Source of the DNA: JBBRVW01 sp963784645
GTDB taxonomy: Bacteria; Actinomycetota; Actinomycetes; JACCUZ01
Assembly (NCBI GenBank): GCA_963784645.1
Contig: CAWARY010000002.1
Coordinates: 607,530 to 671,529, forward strand
Length of the DNA: 64,000 nucleotides
Reading direction: 5' to 3'
The translations under genes were made by a program, and so were the position numbers. Within the stretch, counting starts at the first letter, position 1, and each line of letters opens with the position of its first letter. Below are positions 16,430-25,372 of this stretch, piece by piece. A model generated the notes under the pieces. It did not search any database and had not been told where the DNA came from. It was given only the letters and a program-made list of their open reading frames with translations.

Positions 16430-17683
16430 TCAGCCCGCTCGCGGCCCGGCGTGGCCGGGCGAGGCGGGCAGCCGTACCTCGAAGACCGCGCCGTGCTCAG
16501 CGCCGTCGCGGCCGCTCACTGTCCCACCGTGCGCCTCGACGACCTCGCGGACCAGGGCCAGCCCGATGCCGAAGCCGGCGCGGGCGCCGTGGCCGGCGGC
16601 GCCGGGCGAGTGCGCGAACCGCTCGAACAGTCGCGGCGCCACGGCCGGGTCGATGCCCGGTCCGTCGTCGGTGACGAGCAGCAGCACGGACGACGCGTCG
16701 CTGCGTACCGACACGGTGACCCGGCCGCCGTCGGGCACGTGCCCGACCGCGTTGTCGACCAGCGCGTCCACCACCCGTCGCAACGCGCTGGCTGCGCCCA
16801 GCACGACCGCCGGACCCGTGGCGACGTCGTCGGCGGGACCGCGGAGCGTCACCCCGCGACCGGCCGCGTGCGGCGCCTGGTCGGCCACCGACTGCCCGGC
16901 GACCAGCCGCAGGTCCACCGGTTCGTTGCGCTGTGGGTGCTCGGTGAGGGTGGCGGAGAGCAGCAGGTCGGAGACCACGTCGCCGAGCCGTCGCGCGTCG
17001 CCGACGAGCGCCTCCGACTGCGCGTGCGGTCCCGGCGCGTCGAGCCGGCGCAAGGCGCGCTCGAGCAGCTGGGCCCGCGTCGTCAGCAGCGTCAGCGGGG
17101 TCCGCAGCTCGTGGCTCGCGTCGGCGACGAACCGGCGCTGCCGCGCCATGGACAGCGCCAGCGGGGCGATCGCCCGGCGGGCCAGCAGCAGGCCGATGCC
17201 GGCGCTGAGGGCGAGACCTACCAGTTCGGCAAGCACCACCGCGGTGACCAGCCGTCCCGTCTCGCGCGACTGCGCCTCCCCGGACCACGCGGCCTGCGCG
17301 ACGATGCCGTCGCTGCGCCGCTCGGTGCGCAGGCGGTACGACGTCCCGGCCCGGCGGACGTCGCGCTCGACGCGTGCCGGGCCACCCGCCGACACCGCCG
17401 CGACGTCCCGGCGCACCGGCAGCCACGACGGGGCTCCTGCGCTCCGGCGCTCGGTGCCGTCGGGCCGCCGCTGCCAGACCGAGACCCCGGCCGGCTGGTC
17501 GCGGACGTCGTCGACGTCCTGGACCGCCCGCGCGAGCAGCCGGTCACCCTCGCCGCGCTGCTCGCGCAGCACCGTCGCGAGCACCAGGCCGCCCACGACC
17601 ACGAGCACGAGGGTCACCGCGCCCGCGGTGAGGAAGGCCAGCCGGCGGGTCGCCGACCGCAGAGCCCGGTCCTCCTCGGTCAC
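16430..17683 (-). CDS. Two-component sensor histidine kinase
   Basis: A 417-residue kinase with two membrane segments (about 15-40 and 155-180) flanking a roughly 115-residue extracytoplasmic sensor. The phospho-acceptor motif is DASHELRTPLTLL, followed by N box DALVDNAVGHV, G1 DDGPGIDP and G2 GFGIGLALV. No clear HAMP domain is visible; the second membrane segment runs almost directly into the dimerisation helix. GTG 17683 overlaps the TGA of the response regulator gene. The signal is unknown. Confidence 0.9.
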   Translation of the reverse strand: MTEEDRALRSATRRLAFLTAGAVTLVLVVVGGLVLATVLREQRGEGDRLLARAVQDVDDVRDQPAGVSVWQRRPDGTERRSAGAPSWLPVRRDVAAVSAGGPARVERDVRRAGTSYRLRTERRSDGIVAQAAWSGEAQSRETGRLVTAVVLAELVGLALSAGIGLLLARRAIAPLALSMARQRRFVADASHELRTPLTLLTTRAQLLERALRRLDAPGPHAQSEALVGDARRLGDVVSDLLLSATLTEHPQRNEPVDLRLVAGQSVADQAPHAAGRGVTLRGPADDVATGPAVVLGAASALRRVVDALVDNAVGHVPDGGRVTVSVRSDASSVLLLVTDDGPGIDPAVAPRLFERFAHSPGAAGHGARAGFGIGLALVREVVEAHGGTVSGRDGAEHGAVFEVRLPASPGHAGPRAG

Positions 17684-18375
17684 GTCCGGCCCATCCGGTA
17701 GCCGACGCCACGCACGGTGCGGACCACGTCGGGCCCGAGCTTGCGGCGCAGGTACGAGATGTAGGTCTCGACGGAGTTCTCACCCTCGGCCTCCGGGAAC
17801 ACCCGTTGCATCAGCTCGGCGCGCGTGAACACCTTCGACGGGTGCCCCGCCAGCGTGCGCAACAGGTCGGTCTCGCGGACCGACAGCACGACGTCGTCCG
17901 GTCCGGAGCCGCTGTCGGTGCGGCGGGGCCCTGCAGCCACCACCAGGCGGCCGGCCACGTCGAGGTGCCGCTCGCCGAGGTCCAGCAGGTCCGTGCTGGC
18001 GCCCGGGTCGTCGCGACGCAGCAGGGCACGCAGCCGGGCCAGCAGCTCGTCGACGTCGAACGGTTTGCCCAGGTAGTCCTGCGCGCCGCTGTCGAGGCCG
18101 GCCACCCGGTCGGCCACCGTGTCGTACGCGGTGAGCACCAGCACGGGGGTGCGCAGCCCCTTGCGCCGCAGCCGCCGCAGGAGGTCGAGGCCCTCGATCG
18201 CGGGCAGCCCGCGATCCAGCACGATCACGTCGTAGGCCGAGGTGAGCGCACGGTGCAGCCCGGACTGTCCGTCCGGCGCGTGGTCGACGCGGTAGCCCTC
18301 GCCGGTGAGCAGCTCGACGAGCATGGCCGCGAGCTCGCGCTCGTCCTCGACCAGCAGCACCCGGGTCGCGCTCAC
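17680..18375 (-). CDS. OmpR/PhoB-type response regulator
   Basis: A 231-residue regulator. The receiver domain has acidic pocket ED (10-12), phospho-Asp in VIVLDRGLP, Thr in VLTAYD and Lys in GKPFD. The C-terminal winged helix has SVRETDLLRTLAGHPSKVFTRAELM and ENSVETYISYLRRKLG. The GTG at 18375 is preceded by AGGAGG. It is followed by the overlapping kinase gene, its cognate partner. Confidence 0.93.
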   Translation of the reverse strand: MSATRVLLVEDERELAAMLVELLTGEGYRVDHAPDGQSGLHRALTSAYDVIVLDRGLPAIEGLDLLRRLRRKGLRTPVLVLTAYDTVADRVAGLDSGAQDYLGKPFDVDELLARLRALLRRDDPGASTDLLDLGERHLDVAGRLVVAAGPRRTDSGSGPDDVVLSVRETDLLRTLAGHPSKVFTRAELMQRVFPEAEGENSVETYISYLRRKLGPDVVRTVRGVGYRMGRT

Positions 18376-18395
18376 GACACCTCCTGGGTCATGAC

Positions 18396-18430
18396 ACCAC
18401 GCCGCCCCGGCCGGCCGGCCGTGGCGTGGT
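18396..18430 (-). terminator. GC-rich hairpin after the DUF2231 gene
   Basis: ACCACGCC (18396-18403) and GGCGTGGT (18423-18430) pair around a GGCC-rich core. It lies just downstream of the DUF2231 gene and upstream of the response regulator start, so it probably separates the two minus-strand units. There is no T-run. Confidence 0.45.
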
Positions 18431-18441
18431 CCACGGCGTCG

Positions 18442-18987
18442 TCAGTTCCCGTCGCCGTCGGACGACCCGGTCGTGGTGCCCTGGCTGGTGTCCACGCGGT
18501 TCCAGGCGGCCTTCGCGCCGGAGTGGCCGATGCGGACGACCTGCTGCGTCGTGCCGAGCACCGCCACGACGGCGAGCACGCCGATCACCACCGGCTTGAG
18601 GAGTGCGTCGGTGACCGTGCGACCGGGGCCGGCGGACACGACGGGGGTCGTCTTGTCGGCGTCGCGCCGGTCGCGCACCCACAGCAGGGCGGCGACCACG
18701 AGCAGGCCGACCACCCAGGGGAGCAGGCCGTCGGCGAGCTCCGCATGCCGCTCGACCAGGGCCGACCGGCCGACCTCGTGCTCGAGCTGCTCGCCGGTGC
18801 TGGTCGACAGCGGCACGAGGACGACGGCCAGTGCGGCGGCGAGCAGGGTCACCAGGCCGAGCCGGGTGCGCGCCTTCGCCCAGAACGTGTGCAGCAGCAC
18901 CGCGAACGCGGCGAGCGGCACCATGACCACCGTCGCGTGCACGATGAGGGGGTGGGCGGGCAGTCCGAAGATCGTCGGCCAGCTCAT
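18442..18987 (-). CDS. DUF2231 membrane protein
   Basis: A 181-residue protein with four membrane segments (about 12-34, 42-62, 88-105 and 130-150) and the family start FGLPAHPLIVHATVVMVPLA. DUF2231 proteins are small actinobacterial and proteobacterial membrane proteins of unknown function, sometimes linked to haem or electron transfer because of conserved His residues. The C-terminus is hydrophilic and Ser/Gly/Asp-rich. It is transcribed alone. Confidence 0.8.
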   Translation of the reverse strand: MSWPTIFGLPAHPLIVHATVVMVPLAAFAVLLHTFWAKARTRLGLVTLLAAALAVVLVPLSTSTGEQLEHEVGRSALVERHAELADGLLPWVVGLLVVAALLWVRDRRDADKTTPVVSAGPGRTVTDALLKPVVIGVLAVVAVLGTTQQVVRIGHSGAKAAWNRVDTSQGTTTGSSDGDGN

Positions 18988-19079
18988 GCGGTGTCCTCCA
19001 GGTGATCGCTGCCCGTTCGCAGGCTCAGCGCGGAGGGCCGATGGTCCGGGGTCGTCCTGTGGGCTTCCTGGGAGGTCGC

Positions 19080-19436
19080 TCAGGCGGGTGGCTGGTCCTT
19101 GGTGAGGTGCAGCAGCCAGTCGGAGCCGGTGCGGATGAGCGCGTAGCGCCGCGACCCGTCCCGACCGTGCAGGGTGAACAGGATCCGGCGGTCGGTGCGG
19201 TCGTGCTCCTCCCAGGTGCCCTCGTCGGCGATCGACTTGTGCTCGTCGACGTAGTCGACGTGGTCGAGGTCATGGTCACCGACCTGTACCGCGAGCCGGT
19301 TGTGGGCCGGGTCGTCCGGGAGGCCGCGGGGCACGGCCCAGGACCGCAGCACGCCGTTCTCCTCGAGGCGGAGGTCGAAGTGCGGCTGCGGCCTGCGGTG
19401 GTCGTGCAGCACGAAGCGCGGGAGTGGTGCGGACAC
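19080..19436 (-). CDS. Stand-alone LigD-type 3'-phosphoesterase domain
   Basis: A 118-residue protein matching the phosphoesterase (PE) domain of the NHEJ ligase LigD. FVLHDHRRPQPHFDLRLEENG carries the catalytic His/Asp, followed by LRSWAVPRG, EGTWEEHD and LHGRDGSRRYALIR. In LigD this domain trims 3' ribonucleotides or phosphates at DNA breaks. Here no polymerase or ligase domain and no Ku gene is adjacent, so it is a solo end-processing enzyme. GTG 19436 is the only suitable start. Confidence 0.85.
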   Translation of the reverse strand: MSAPLPRFVLHDHRRPQPHFDLRLEENGVLRSWAVPRGLPDDPAHNRLAVQVGDHDLDHVDYVDEHKSIADEGTWEEHDRTDRRILFTLHGRDGSRRYALIRTGSDWLLHLTKDQPPA

Positions 19437-19452
19437 GCCCCCAGTGTCCCCG

Positions 19453-20157
19453 CTACGACGCGGGCTGATCCTCGGCGAGGATGCGGTAGAGCGCCTTGCG
19501 GGCCTCGGCCAGGGTCTGCGCGGCCTGCGCGACCTGGGGCCGGGTGCCGACCAGGGCGACCTGGTGGGCGGCGCCGACGAGCGCGCCCAGCTCGCTGCGC
19601 AGCTCGCGCCACTCGCGGCTCACACCGCCGCCGACGTCGGCCCACGGCGAGCCGAGCTCGTCGCGGTGCGCCTCGACGTAGGCCCGGCCCGCGTCGGTGA
19701 GGGTCGCGGTCTTGCGCCCCTCGAGGCGGTCGAAGGCGATCAGGCCCTCGTCCTCCAGCTGGCTGAGCGCGGGGTAGACCGAACCGGGGCTGGGCGTCCA
19801 CACGCCGTCGCTGCGCTCGGTGATCTGCTGGATGAGCTGGTAGCCGTGCATGGGCTCCTCGGCGAGCAGCAGCAGGACAGCGGCGCGGACGTCGCCGCGG
19901 CCGCCGCGGCCGCCGCGCCGGCCGCCGCCGCGGTGCCGCGGCGGGCCGAACCCGCCGGGGCCGAGGGGGCCGGCGCCACCGGGCCCACCGGCCCGGCCGT
20001 GGCCGCCGCGTCCGCGACCGCCGGGGCCGCCGGGGGATCGCCCGCCGCGGCCGCGTCCGTCGTCGTCCGCCATCACCCAGGCGGTGCGGACCTGCTGCCG
20101 TGGTCCGCGGGGGCCGCGTCGGCGGCCGGTCTCGTTGTCTCGTGGTGCGGTCCTCAT
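19453..20157 (-). CDS. PadR family regulator with Gly/Arg-rich N-terminal extension
   Basis: A 234-residue regulator. Residues 1-88 are disordered and rich in Gly, Arg and Pro. The PadR winged helix then runs from about 89 to 165 (DVRAAVLLLLAEEPMHGYQLI, TPSPGSVYPALSQLEDEGLI), followed by a helical C-terminal dimerisation part. PadR proteins generally repress transporter or membrane-stress genes and their own gene. ATG 20157 has GAGGAG nine bases upstream. An AT-rich palindrome (20247-20256) in its promoter suggests autoregulation. Gly/Arg-rich N-termini on PadR proteins are common in actinobacteria; their role is unknown. Confidence 0.87.
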   Translation of the reverse strand: MRTAPRDNETGRRRGPRGPRQQVRTAWVMADDDGRGRGGRSPGGPGGRGRGGHGRAGGPGGAGPLGPGGFGPPRHRGGGRRGGRGGRGDVRAAVLLLLAEEPMHGYQLIQQITERSDGVWTPSPGSVYPALSQLEDEGLIAFDRLEGRKTATLTDAGRAYVEAHRDELGSPWADVGGGVSREWRELRSELGALVGAAHQVALVGTRPQVAQAAQTLAEARKALYRILAEDQPAS

Positions 20158-20181
20158 GGGAGGACTCCTCTCAGGATGGGG

Positions 20182-20268
20182 CGGGAGCCTGCGCTCCCGG
20201 CTGGATCGATGACCGATCGGTCGTCGACTGTCTTGCGACACATCGACGATATATCGGATCAATATCGG
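20182..20268. promoter_or_regulatory. padR promoter region with palindromes
   Basis: CGATATATCG (20247-20256), followed by a second ATATCG at 20262-20267, forms an AT-rich dyad in otherwise GC-rich DNA, as expected for a PadR operator. A second perfect palindrome, ACCGATCGGT, is at 20212-20221, and a hairpin CGGGAGC-CTGC-GCTCCCG at 20182-20199 lies in the leader. Confidence 0.5.
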
Positions 20269-20333
20269 CGTCAACGGCCGGGAGCTACGGTGTATTCCGG
20301 TGCGGCGCAGCGCCCGCCGGCCTGGCGAGCCCG

Positions 20334-21536
20334 TCAGCGCAGGGCGGGGGAGAGCTCGTCGACGACGTGCTCGGCGAACGCGAGGCTGCTCGTCCAGGCC
20401 GGCGACACCGCGTTGAGGACGTGCGTGGAGTCGGCGTCGGCGCGCACCACGAAGTCCATCTCCAGCCGCCGGGTCGGCAGGTGGAAGAGCTGGGCCCGGA
20501 CGCCCGGCCGGCCGCGCTCGCGGAAGTGCTCGGGCCGGATGCTCGGCACCAGCCGCGCCGCCTCGCGCACGAGGTGCGGCTGCCACCAGTCCGGCAGCTC
20601 CTGACGGAGCAGTGCCAGGACGTCGTGGTGCCTGCTCGTGAGGAACCGCGGCAGCAGTCGGGCCACCTGCGCGGCGTCGCGGGCGTCGAAGCCACCGGCG
20701 CCGCCGTACGACTCGCGCCACAGCGCGGGCAGCGCCGTCGGCCCCACCTTGACGCGGCCCTCGACGGTGACGGTGACGTGCACGCCGAGGAAGGGGTTGC
20801 GCGGGTCCGGAACGGGATAGACGTGTCGCCGGAGCCGGCCGGCCGGCCAGTCGCCGTACCAGTAGAGGCCCTTGAACGGCAGGACGGCGTAGTCGTCGCA
20901 CATGCCGAACCAGGCCGCGACCCGGTCGGCCTGCAGGCCGGCGGCGTTGACCAGGTGGCCGACCGACCAGGTCCCGTCGCGGGTGACGACGGCTCCCGGC
21001 CGGGCGCCGGTCACCTCGGTGCCGAGCAGCAGCCGTCCGCCGCGGCGCCGGACACGTGCCGCAAGGGCGTCGAGCACCCCCGAGGGGGAGCCGCTCGACG
21101 TGGTGGGCGACCAGAGGGCGCGCTCGACGGTGCGGGCCAGCGGCTCGAGCTCGCGCGCCTGCAGCTCGTCGACCATCTCGACGGGCACGTCGTTGGCCGT
21201 TGCGCGGGCGAGCAGCTCGTCGAGGGCGGGCAGGTCCTCGGGGCGCCGGGCGACGACCAGCTTGCCGCAGCGGCGCACCGGCACGTCGTGCTCGTCGCAG
21301 AAGGCGTGCAGCAGCTGGTTACCACGCCGGGTCAGCCGGGCCTTGAGGGAGTCGGGGGTGTAGTAGAGGCCGGAGTGCAGGACGCCGGAGTTGCGGCCCG
21401 AGGCATGGGCGCCCAGCGTCGGCTCCTTGTCGAGCACGACCACCGAGGTGCCCGGCCGACGGGCGAGCACGGCGTCGGCGAGCGCCAGCCCGACGATGCC
21501 GCCACCGACCACGGCGACGTCGGCGGTGCGGACCAT
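20334..21536 (-). CDS. lhgO: L-2-hydroxyglutarate oxidase (FAD-dependent)
   Basis: A 400-residue DAO-family flavoprotein. The FAD dinucleotide loop VAVVGGGIVGLALADAVL is at about 7-24, with HASGRNSGVLHSGLYYTPDSLKA-type motifs typical of LhgO, NAAGLQADRVA in the middle and KVGPTALPAL plus the C-terminal FAD contact. It oxidises L-2-hydroxyglutarate to 2-oxoglutarate, passing electrons to the respiratory chain or to oxygen. It is transcribed alone. Confidence 0.87.
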   Translation of the reverse strand: MVRTADVAVVGGGIVGLALADAVLARRPGTSVVVLDKEPTLGAHASGRNSGVLHSGLYYTPDSLKARLTRRGNQLLHAFCDEHDVPVRRCGKLVVARRPEDLPALDELLARATANDVPVEMVDELQARELEPLARTVERALWSPTTSSGSPSGVLDALAARVRRRGGRLLLGTEVTGARPGAVVTRDGTWSVGHLVNAAGLQADRVAAWFGMCDDYAVLPFKGLYWYGDWPAGRLRRHVYPVPDPRNPFLGVHVTVTVEGRVKVGPTALPALWRESYGGAGGFDARDAAQVARLLPRFLTSRHHDVLALLRQELPDWWQPHLVREAARLVPSIRPEHFRERGRPGVRAQLFHLPTRRLEMDFVVRADADSTHVLNAVSPAWTSSLAFAEHVVDELSPALR

Positions 21537-21572
21537 GCGGCCGAGTGTCGCACCGGCCGGCGGCTCCGGGCC

Positions 21573-22217
21573 CTACACGCCGAGCTTGTTGGTCACCCTC
21601 AGCTGGCACGTGCCGAGAAGGTTGCGGGCGGCGTTGCGGAAGTCGGCGAGGTTCTCGGCCGCCACCGCCCCGCCGACGGTCAGCACCGTGGACGCGACGT
21701 GGTGCCCCATACGCGAGACGCCGACCCAGGTCGTCACCGGAACGTCGCCGGACGCCGTGGTGACGAAGCCCTTCATCTCGAACAGGGCTCGCTGGTCGCC
21801 GATGGCGTACACCCGCATCCGCCGGACGGTCCACGGGTGGCCGTCGACCGTGAGCGAGTCGCAGCCTGCGAGCGCGTCGATGCCGCGTCGTACGTCCAGG
21901 CGGGCGGCCCGGAGGGTCGCGTAGGACAGCACGGTCTCGTCGAGGAAGAGCGGCTGGCGGCCGTACTGGAACGACCGGCGGGCCTGCTCGGCCACGCCGC
22001 GGGACCTCCCGCCGGTGCAGCCGGAGACCTTGGTGCCCGAGCCCTCGCCGTACGTCGCCTTGTGCCAGGCGGTGGGGAGCTGGTCGGCGGTCAGCAGGGC
22101 GGCCACCACCTGCCGGTGCGTGGGCGTCGTGGCGGCCAGGGCCGGCGTGGCGCCCGCCAGACCGAGTGTGCTGACGGCGACGCAGACTGCCACACCGAAC
22201 CGGCCGGCCAGCTTCAT
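21573..22217 (-). CDS. Secreted protein of unknown function
   Basis: A 214-residue protein with a Sec signal peptide (MKLAGRFGVAVCVAVSTLG, cleavage likely after PALA-A around residue 28). The mature part has about five Cys, likely disulfides (VSGCTGG, LAGCDS, LGTCQL), and alternating strands typical of small actinobacterial PknH/LppX-like exported sensors, though no family is recognised. ATG 22217 follows GGGAG. Confidence 0.6.
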   Translation of the reverse strand: MKLAGRFGVAVCVAVSTLGLAGATPALAATTPTHRQVVAALLTADQLPTAWHKATYGEGSGTKVSGCTGGRSRGVAEQARRSFQYGRQPLFLDETVLSYATLRAARLDVRRGIDALAGCDSLTVDGHPWTVRRMRVYAIGDQRALFEMKGFVTTASGDVPVTTWVGVSRMGHHVASTVLTVGGAVAAENLADFRNAARNLLGTCQLRVTNKLGV

Positions 22218-22338
22218 GTGCACTCCCGTGACCCCTGCGCGGACGGCAGCCGGATCCGCGGGAGACGGTAGGGGACCCGGGTGGGCGGCAGGGCCCGTTC
22301 CGGACAACCATCACCCGATCGGGGCAGACTCTGGACCC

Positions 22339-23532
22339 GTGCAGGTCGACGACGACGCGGTGGTCGCGCTGACCCGCGCCCTCGTCCGGGTGCGCAGCGT
22401 CCATGAGCCGGCGGCCGGCACTGCGGAGGCGGCGGCGTCGGACGTCGTGGTGGCTGCGATGCGCTCGTTCGGCTGGGACCCGACGGTGGTCGAGGTGGCG
22501 CCTGGCCGGCCCAACATCGTCGCCGTCGTCGAGGGCGGCGGCGGCGCGGGCCGCACCCTGATGTTCGAGGGGCACACCGATGTGGTCACCGAGGGCGACC
22601 CCGCGTCGTGGTCCTTCGACCCGTACGGCGCGGAGCTGCGCGACGGGCGGGTGCACGGCCGCGGCAGCGCCGACATGAAGTCCGGCCTCGCCGCGATGCT
22701 GCACGGTGTGCGCGCCCTCCAGCTGGCCGGGCCTTTCCCGGGCCGCGTCGTCGTCGCCGCGCTCGTCGACGAGGAGGGACTCATGCTCGGCGCCAAGCAC
22801 TTCGCCGCGACCTGGCGGGGCCTCGTCGGGGGCGCCATCGACGGCGTCGTGGTCTGCGAGCCCGAGGAGGGTGAGGTGTGCGCGGTCGCCAAGGGGGCGC
22901 TGCGCCTCCGGCTCACGTTCACCGGTGTCATGGCGCACGGGGCGATGCCGCAGCACGGCCGCAACCCGGTGCCGGTCGCGGCCGCGCTGGTCGCGGCGCT
23001 GCCGGGCATCGAGGAGGGGCTGCTCGCCCGGCACGGCCGCCACGAGCACCTCGGACCTTGCTACCTCACGCCGACCGTCCTGCTTGCCGGCGAGACGGCC
23101 CAGGTCAACGTCATCCCCGCCACAGCCACGCTGTGCGTCGACGTCCGCACGATCCCCGGCGTCGACCACGGCGACATCGTCTCGACGGTCCGGAGCGCGG
23201 CGGAGGCCGTCGCGCGGCCGGCCGGAGTCGGGCTGCACCTCGAGGTGCTCGACGACCGCCCGCCGGTGGACACGCCGCTGGACCACCCGGTGGTCGCCGC
23301 CCTCGCGGCGGCGCACGAGGCAGTGACCGGCGAGCCGGCCCGCTACGGCGGGGTGCCGGGCGCCACCGACGGCACGATCCTCACGCGCGACGCCGGATTG
23401 GCGACGGTCGTGTACGGCCCGGGCGGCAAGTGGATCGCCCACCAGGCCGACGAGTACGTCGAGGTCGCCCAGATCCTGACCGCGGCTCGGGTCTATGCCG
23501 AGACCGCCCGACTCTTTCTCGGGCAGTCATGA
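22339..23532 (+). CDS. M20 family metallopeptidase (ArgE/DapE-like)
   Basis: A 397-residue dinuclear zinc hydrolase. Metal and catalytic motifs are in order: FEGHTDVV (His, Asp), GRGSADMKSG (bridging Asp), VDEEGLMLGAKH (Glu-Glu), VCEPEEG, and GATDGT near the C-terminus; a lid/dimerisation domain lies at about 180-290. It probably deacylates an N-acyl amino acid or cleaves a peptide; the substrate is not determinable. The GTG at 22339 is used since upstream sequence is the promoter of the divergent secreted-protein gene. Its TGA overlaps the ATG of the next gene. Confidence 0.85.
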   Translation: MQVDDDAVVALTRALVRVRSVHEPAAGTAEAAASDVVVAAMRSFGWDPTVVEVAPGRPNIVAVVEGGGGAGRTLMFEGHTDVVTEGDPASWSFDPYGAELRDGRVHGRGSADMKSGLAAMLHGVRALQLAGPFPGRVVVAALVDEEGLMLGAKHFAATWRGLVGGAIDGVVVCEPEEGEVCAVAKGALRLRLTFTGVMAHGAMPQHGRNPVPVAAALVAALPGIEEGLLARHGRHEHLGPCYLTPTVLLAGETAQVNVIPATATLCVDVRTIPGVDHGDIVSTVRSAAEAVARPAGVGLHLEVLDDRPPVDTPLDHPVVAALAAAHEAVTGEPARYGGVPGATDGTILTRDAGLATVVYGPGGKWIAHQADEYVEVAQILTAARVYAETARLFLGQS

Positions 23533-24578
23533 GGACCGGGGCGACCAACAGCCTCGTCGACGTCGCCGGCATCCGGGTGGGCCACTCCCAGCGGGTCGGC
23601 GGCGGCTGGCTCACCGGAACCACGGTGGTGCTCGCACCGGCGGCCGGCGCGGTCGGTGGGGTGGACGTCCGCGGCGGCGGCCCGGGCACGCGGGAGACCG
23701 ACCTGCTCGACCCGCGCAACCTGGTCGAGCGGGTGCAGGCCGTGGTCGTGAGCGGTGGCAGCGCCTTCGGCCTGGCCGCCGCTGACGGCGTCGTGCGCAG
23801 GTTGGCCGACGCCGGCCTCGGCTATCCCGTCGGGTCCGACGGGGTCGTCGTCCCCATCGTGCCGGGCGCGGTGGTCTTCGACCTCGGCCGCGGCGGCGAC
23901 GTGCGTGCCACCCCGGACGCCTCGTTCGGCGAGGCGGCGTACGACGACGCCGTGGGCACCGCGGTGGCGCAGGGCTGCGTGGGGGCGGGGACCGGGACCT
24001 CGGTGGGCGGACTGAAGGGCGGTGTCGGCTCCGCGAGCGCGGTGCTCGACGACGGGACGACCGTCGCGGCCCTCGCCGTCGTCAACGCGGTCGGCTCGGC
24101 CGTCGACCTCCGGACCGGCGAGCTCTACGGCGCCCGGCACCTGCTGCCGGGGGAGCTGCCCGGCCTGTTGCCGCCGGAGCCGGCCGACCTCGCCGCGGCG
24201 CTCGAGGCCGCTGCGGCACCGACGCAGCCCGGTCCCTCGCTGGCCACGACGATCGGGGTGCTCGCGACCGACCGCACGCTCACCAAGGCGCAGTGCCAGA
24301 AGCTGGCCGGCATCGGCCACGACGGGCTGGCCCGGGCGATCGACCCGGTGCACACGATGGTCGACGGCGACACGGTCTTCGCGCTGGCCACCGGCACGGC
24401 CGCAGCCCCGGACCCGGCCGACTTCCACCGTCTCCTGTCGGCGGCCGGCGACGTCCTGACCCGTGCGATCGTGCACGGGGTGCTCGCGGCGACGACCGTC
24501 GAGACCCCCGCGGGCCGGCTCCGCTGTTACCGCGACGCGTTCCCCTCGGCGTTCCGGCGTCGTGGGCAGCCGACATGA
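23529..24578 (+). CDS. P1 family (DmpA-type) N-terminal nucleophile peptidase
   Basis: A 349-residue member of family S58/P1. VVSGGSAFGLAAADGV and GAGTGTSVGGLKGGVGSA are typical; the protein self-cleaves before a nucleophile in the second half (TTIGVLATDRTLTKAQC region). Relatives release N-terminal residues from peptides or amides (DmpA, BapA). The ATGA overlap with the M20 gene shows co-translation, so both probably act on the same imported peptide or amide (inference). Confidence 0.83.
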   Translation: MRTGATNSLVDVAGIRVGHSQRVGGGWLTGTTVVLAPAAGAVGGVDVRGGGPGTRETDLLDPRNLVERVQAVVVSGGSAFGLAAADGVVRRLADAGLGYPVGSDGVVVPIVPGAVVFDLGRGGDVRATPDASFGEAAYDDAVGTAVAQGCVGAGTGTSVGGLKGGVGSASAVLDDGTTVAALAVVNAVGSAVDLRTGELYGARHLLPGELPGLLPPEPADLAAALEAAAAPTQPGPSLATTIGVLATDRTLTKAQCQKLAGIGHDGLARAIDPVHTMVDGDTVFALATGTAAAPDPADFHRLLSAAGDVLTRAIVHGVLAATTVETPAGRLRCYRDAFPSAFRRRGQPT

Positions 24579-24676
24579 CCACGAGCGGGTTCGGGTCGGA
24601 GCCGGTCGCCGCCGAGCAGGTTGCGCGGGAGCGGCACAACGGCGCGGTCGGGGCACTGACCTGTCGAGGCCTTGGC

Positions 24677-25324
24677 TCAGATGACCGACGATCGTCGGTC
24701 TGCCGAGGCGAATCCAAGCCAGGTGTGTCGGTTTCCTGCCCAGCACCAACCGACCTTGGGCGCGTTTCGCCGGGACTTGCCGTCCCTTCCGGTTCCATTG
24801 CTGATCCAGAGGGCCGGGGTCCGAGCGTCGAGGGAACCATTGGCCCTTTTCAGACGGGAACCGATGGTCATGAAGCACTGATTGCGTTCGAGGCGGTCGG
24901 GGCACTGGAGCAGCCAGTAGATCCCCTCGGTCACGGTCAGCGGAGTTCTATTCCGGCCGACGATCTCTACCAGCGCCTCGTTGGGGCTCCAGTTGGCCAG
25001 GTCATCGCCGCGATCAATCCCGTGAACCAGGTAGAGCGACGACTCGGGCGGTTCCGCATCATCTACGGGATCGAAGTCGTCGATGTCGGCCATGTCGTCG
25101 ACGACGAAGCCTGGCTTCCCGTTGAGTTGAAGCAGGGGCGCGATCTTCGACGGAGCGAGTGCCCCCGGGCTGATGGCCAACAGAGCCTCGCGGTCACCGT
25201 GCCGGCTCGAGGCCACCCTTCGAATCTGGGACCCGGAGAGGCCGGCAAGGTCGTGGACCCCCAGCTGGATCAGCCGCTCGGCTTGGTCCGCGAGCGACGG
25301 GGGTGACTCGAGAGCGACGGGCAA
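24677..25324 (-). CDS. DUF5701 family protein
   Basis: A 215-residue protein. The signature C-terminal stretch with PALWISNG, KVGWCWAGNRHTWLG and FASADRR, and the middle SPNEALVEIVGRNRTPLTVTEG, match the actinobacterial DUF5701 family, whose function is unknown. Base composition is somewhat less GC-rich than the neighbours. It is transcribed alone, convergent with the P1 peptidase gene. Confidence 0.8.
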   Translation of the reverse strand: MPVALESPPSLADQAERLIQLGVHDLAGLSGSQIRRVASSRHGDREALLAISPGALAPSKIAPLLQLNGKPGFVVDDMADIDDFDPVDDAEPPESSLYLVHGIDRGDDLANWSPNEALVEIVGRNRTPLTVTEGIYWLLQCPDRLERNQCFMTIGSRLKRANGSLDARTPALWISNGTGRDGKSRRNAPKVGWCWAGNRHTWLGFASADRRSSVI

Positions 25325-25372
25325 GGGTGCCTCCTACGTCATCGGCGGCCATGGCCAGTGTCCACCCCGTTC

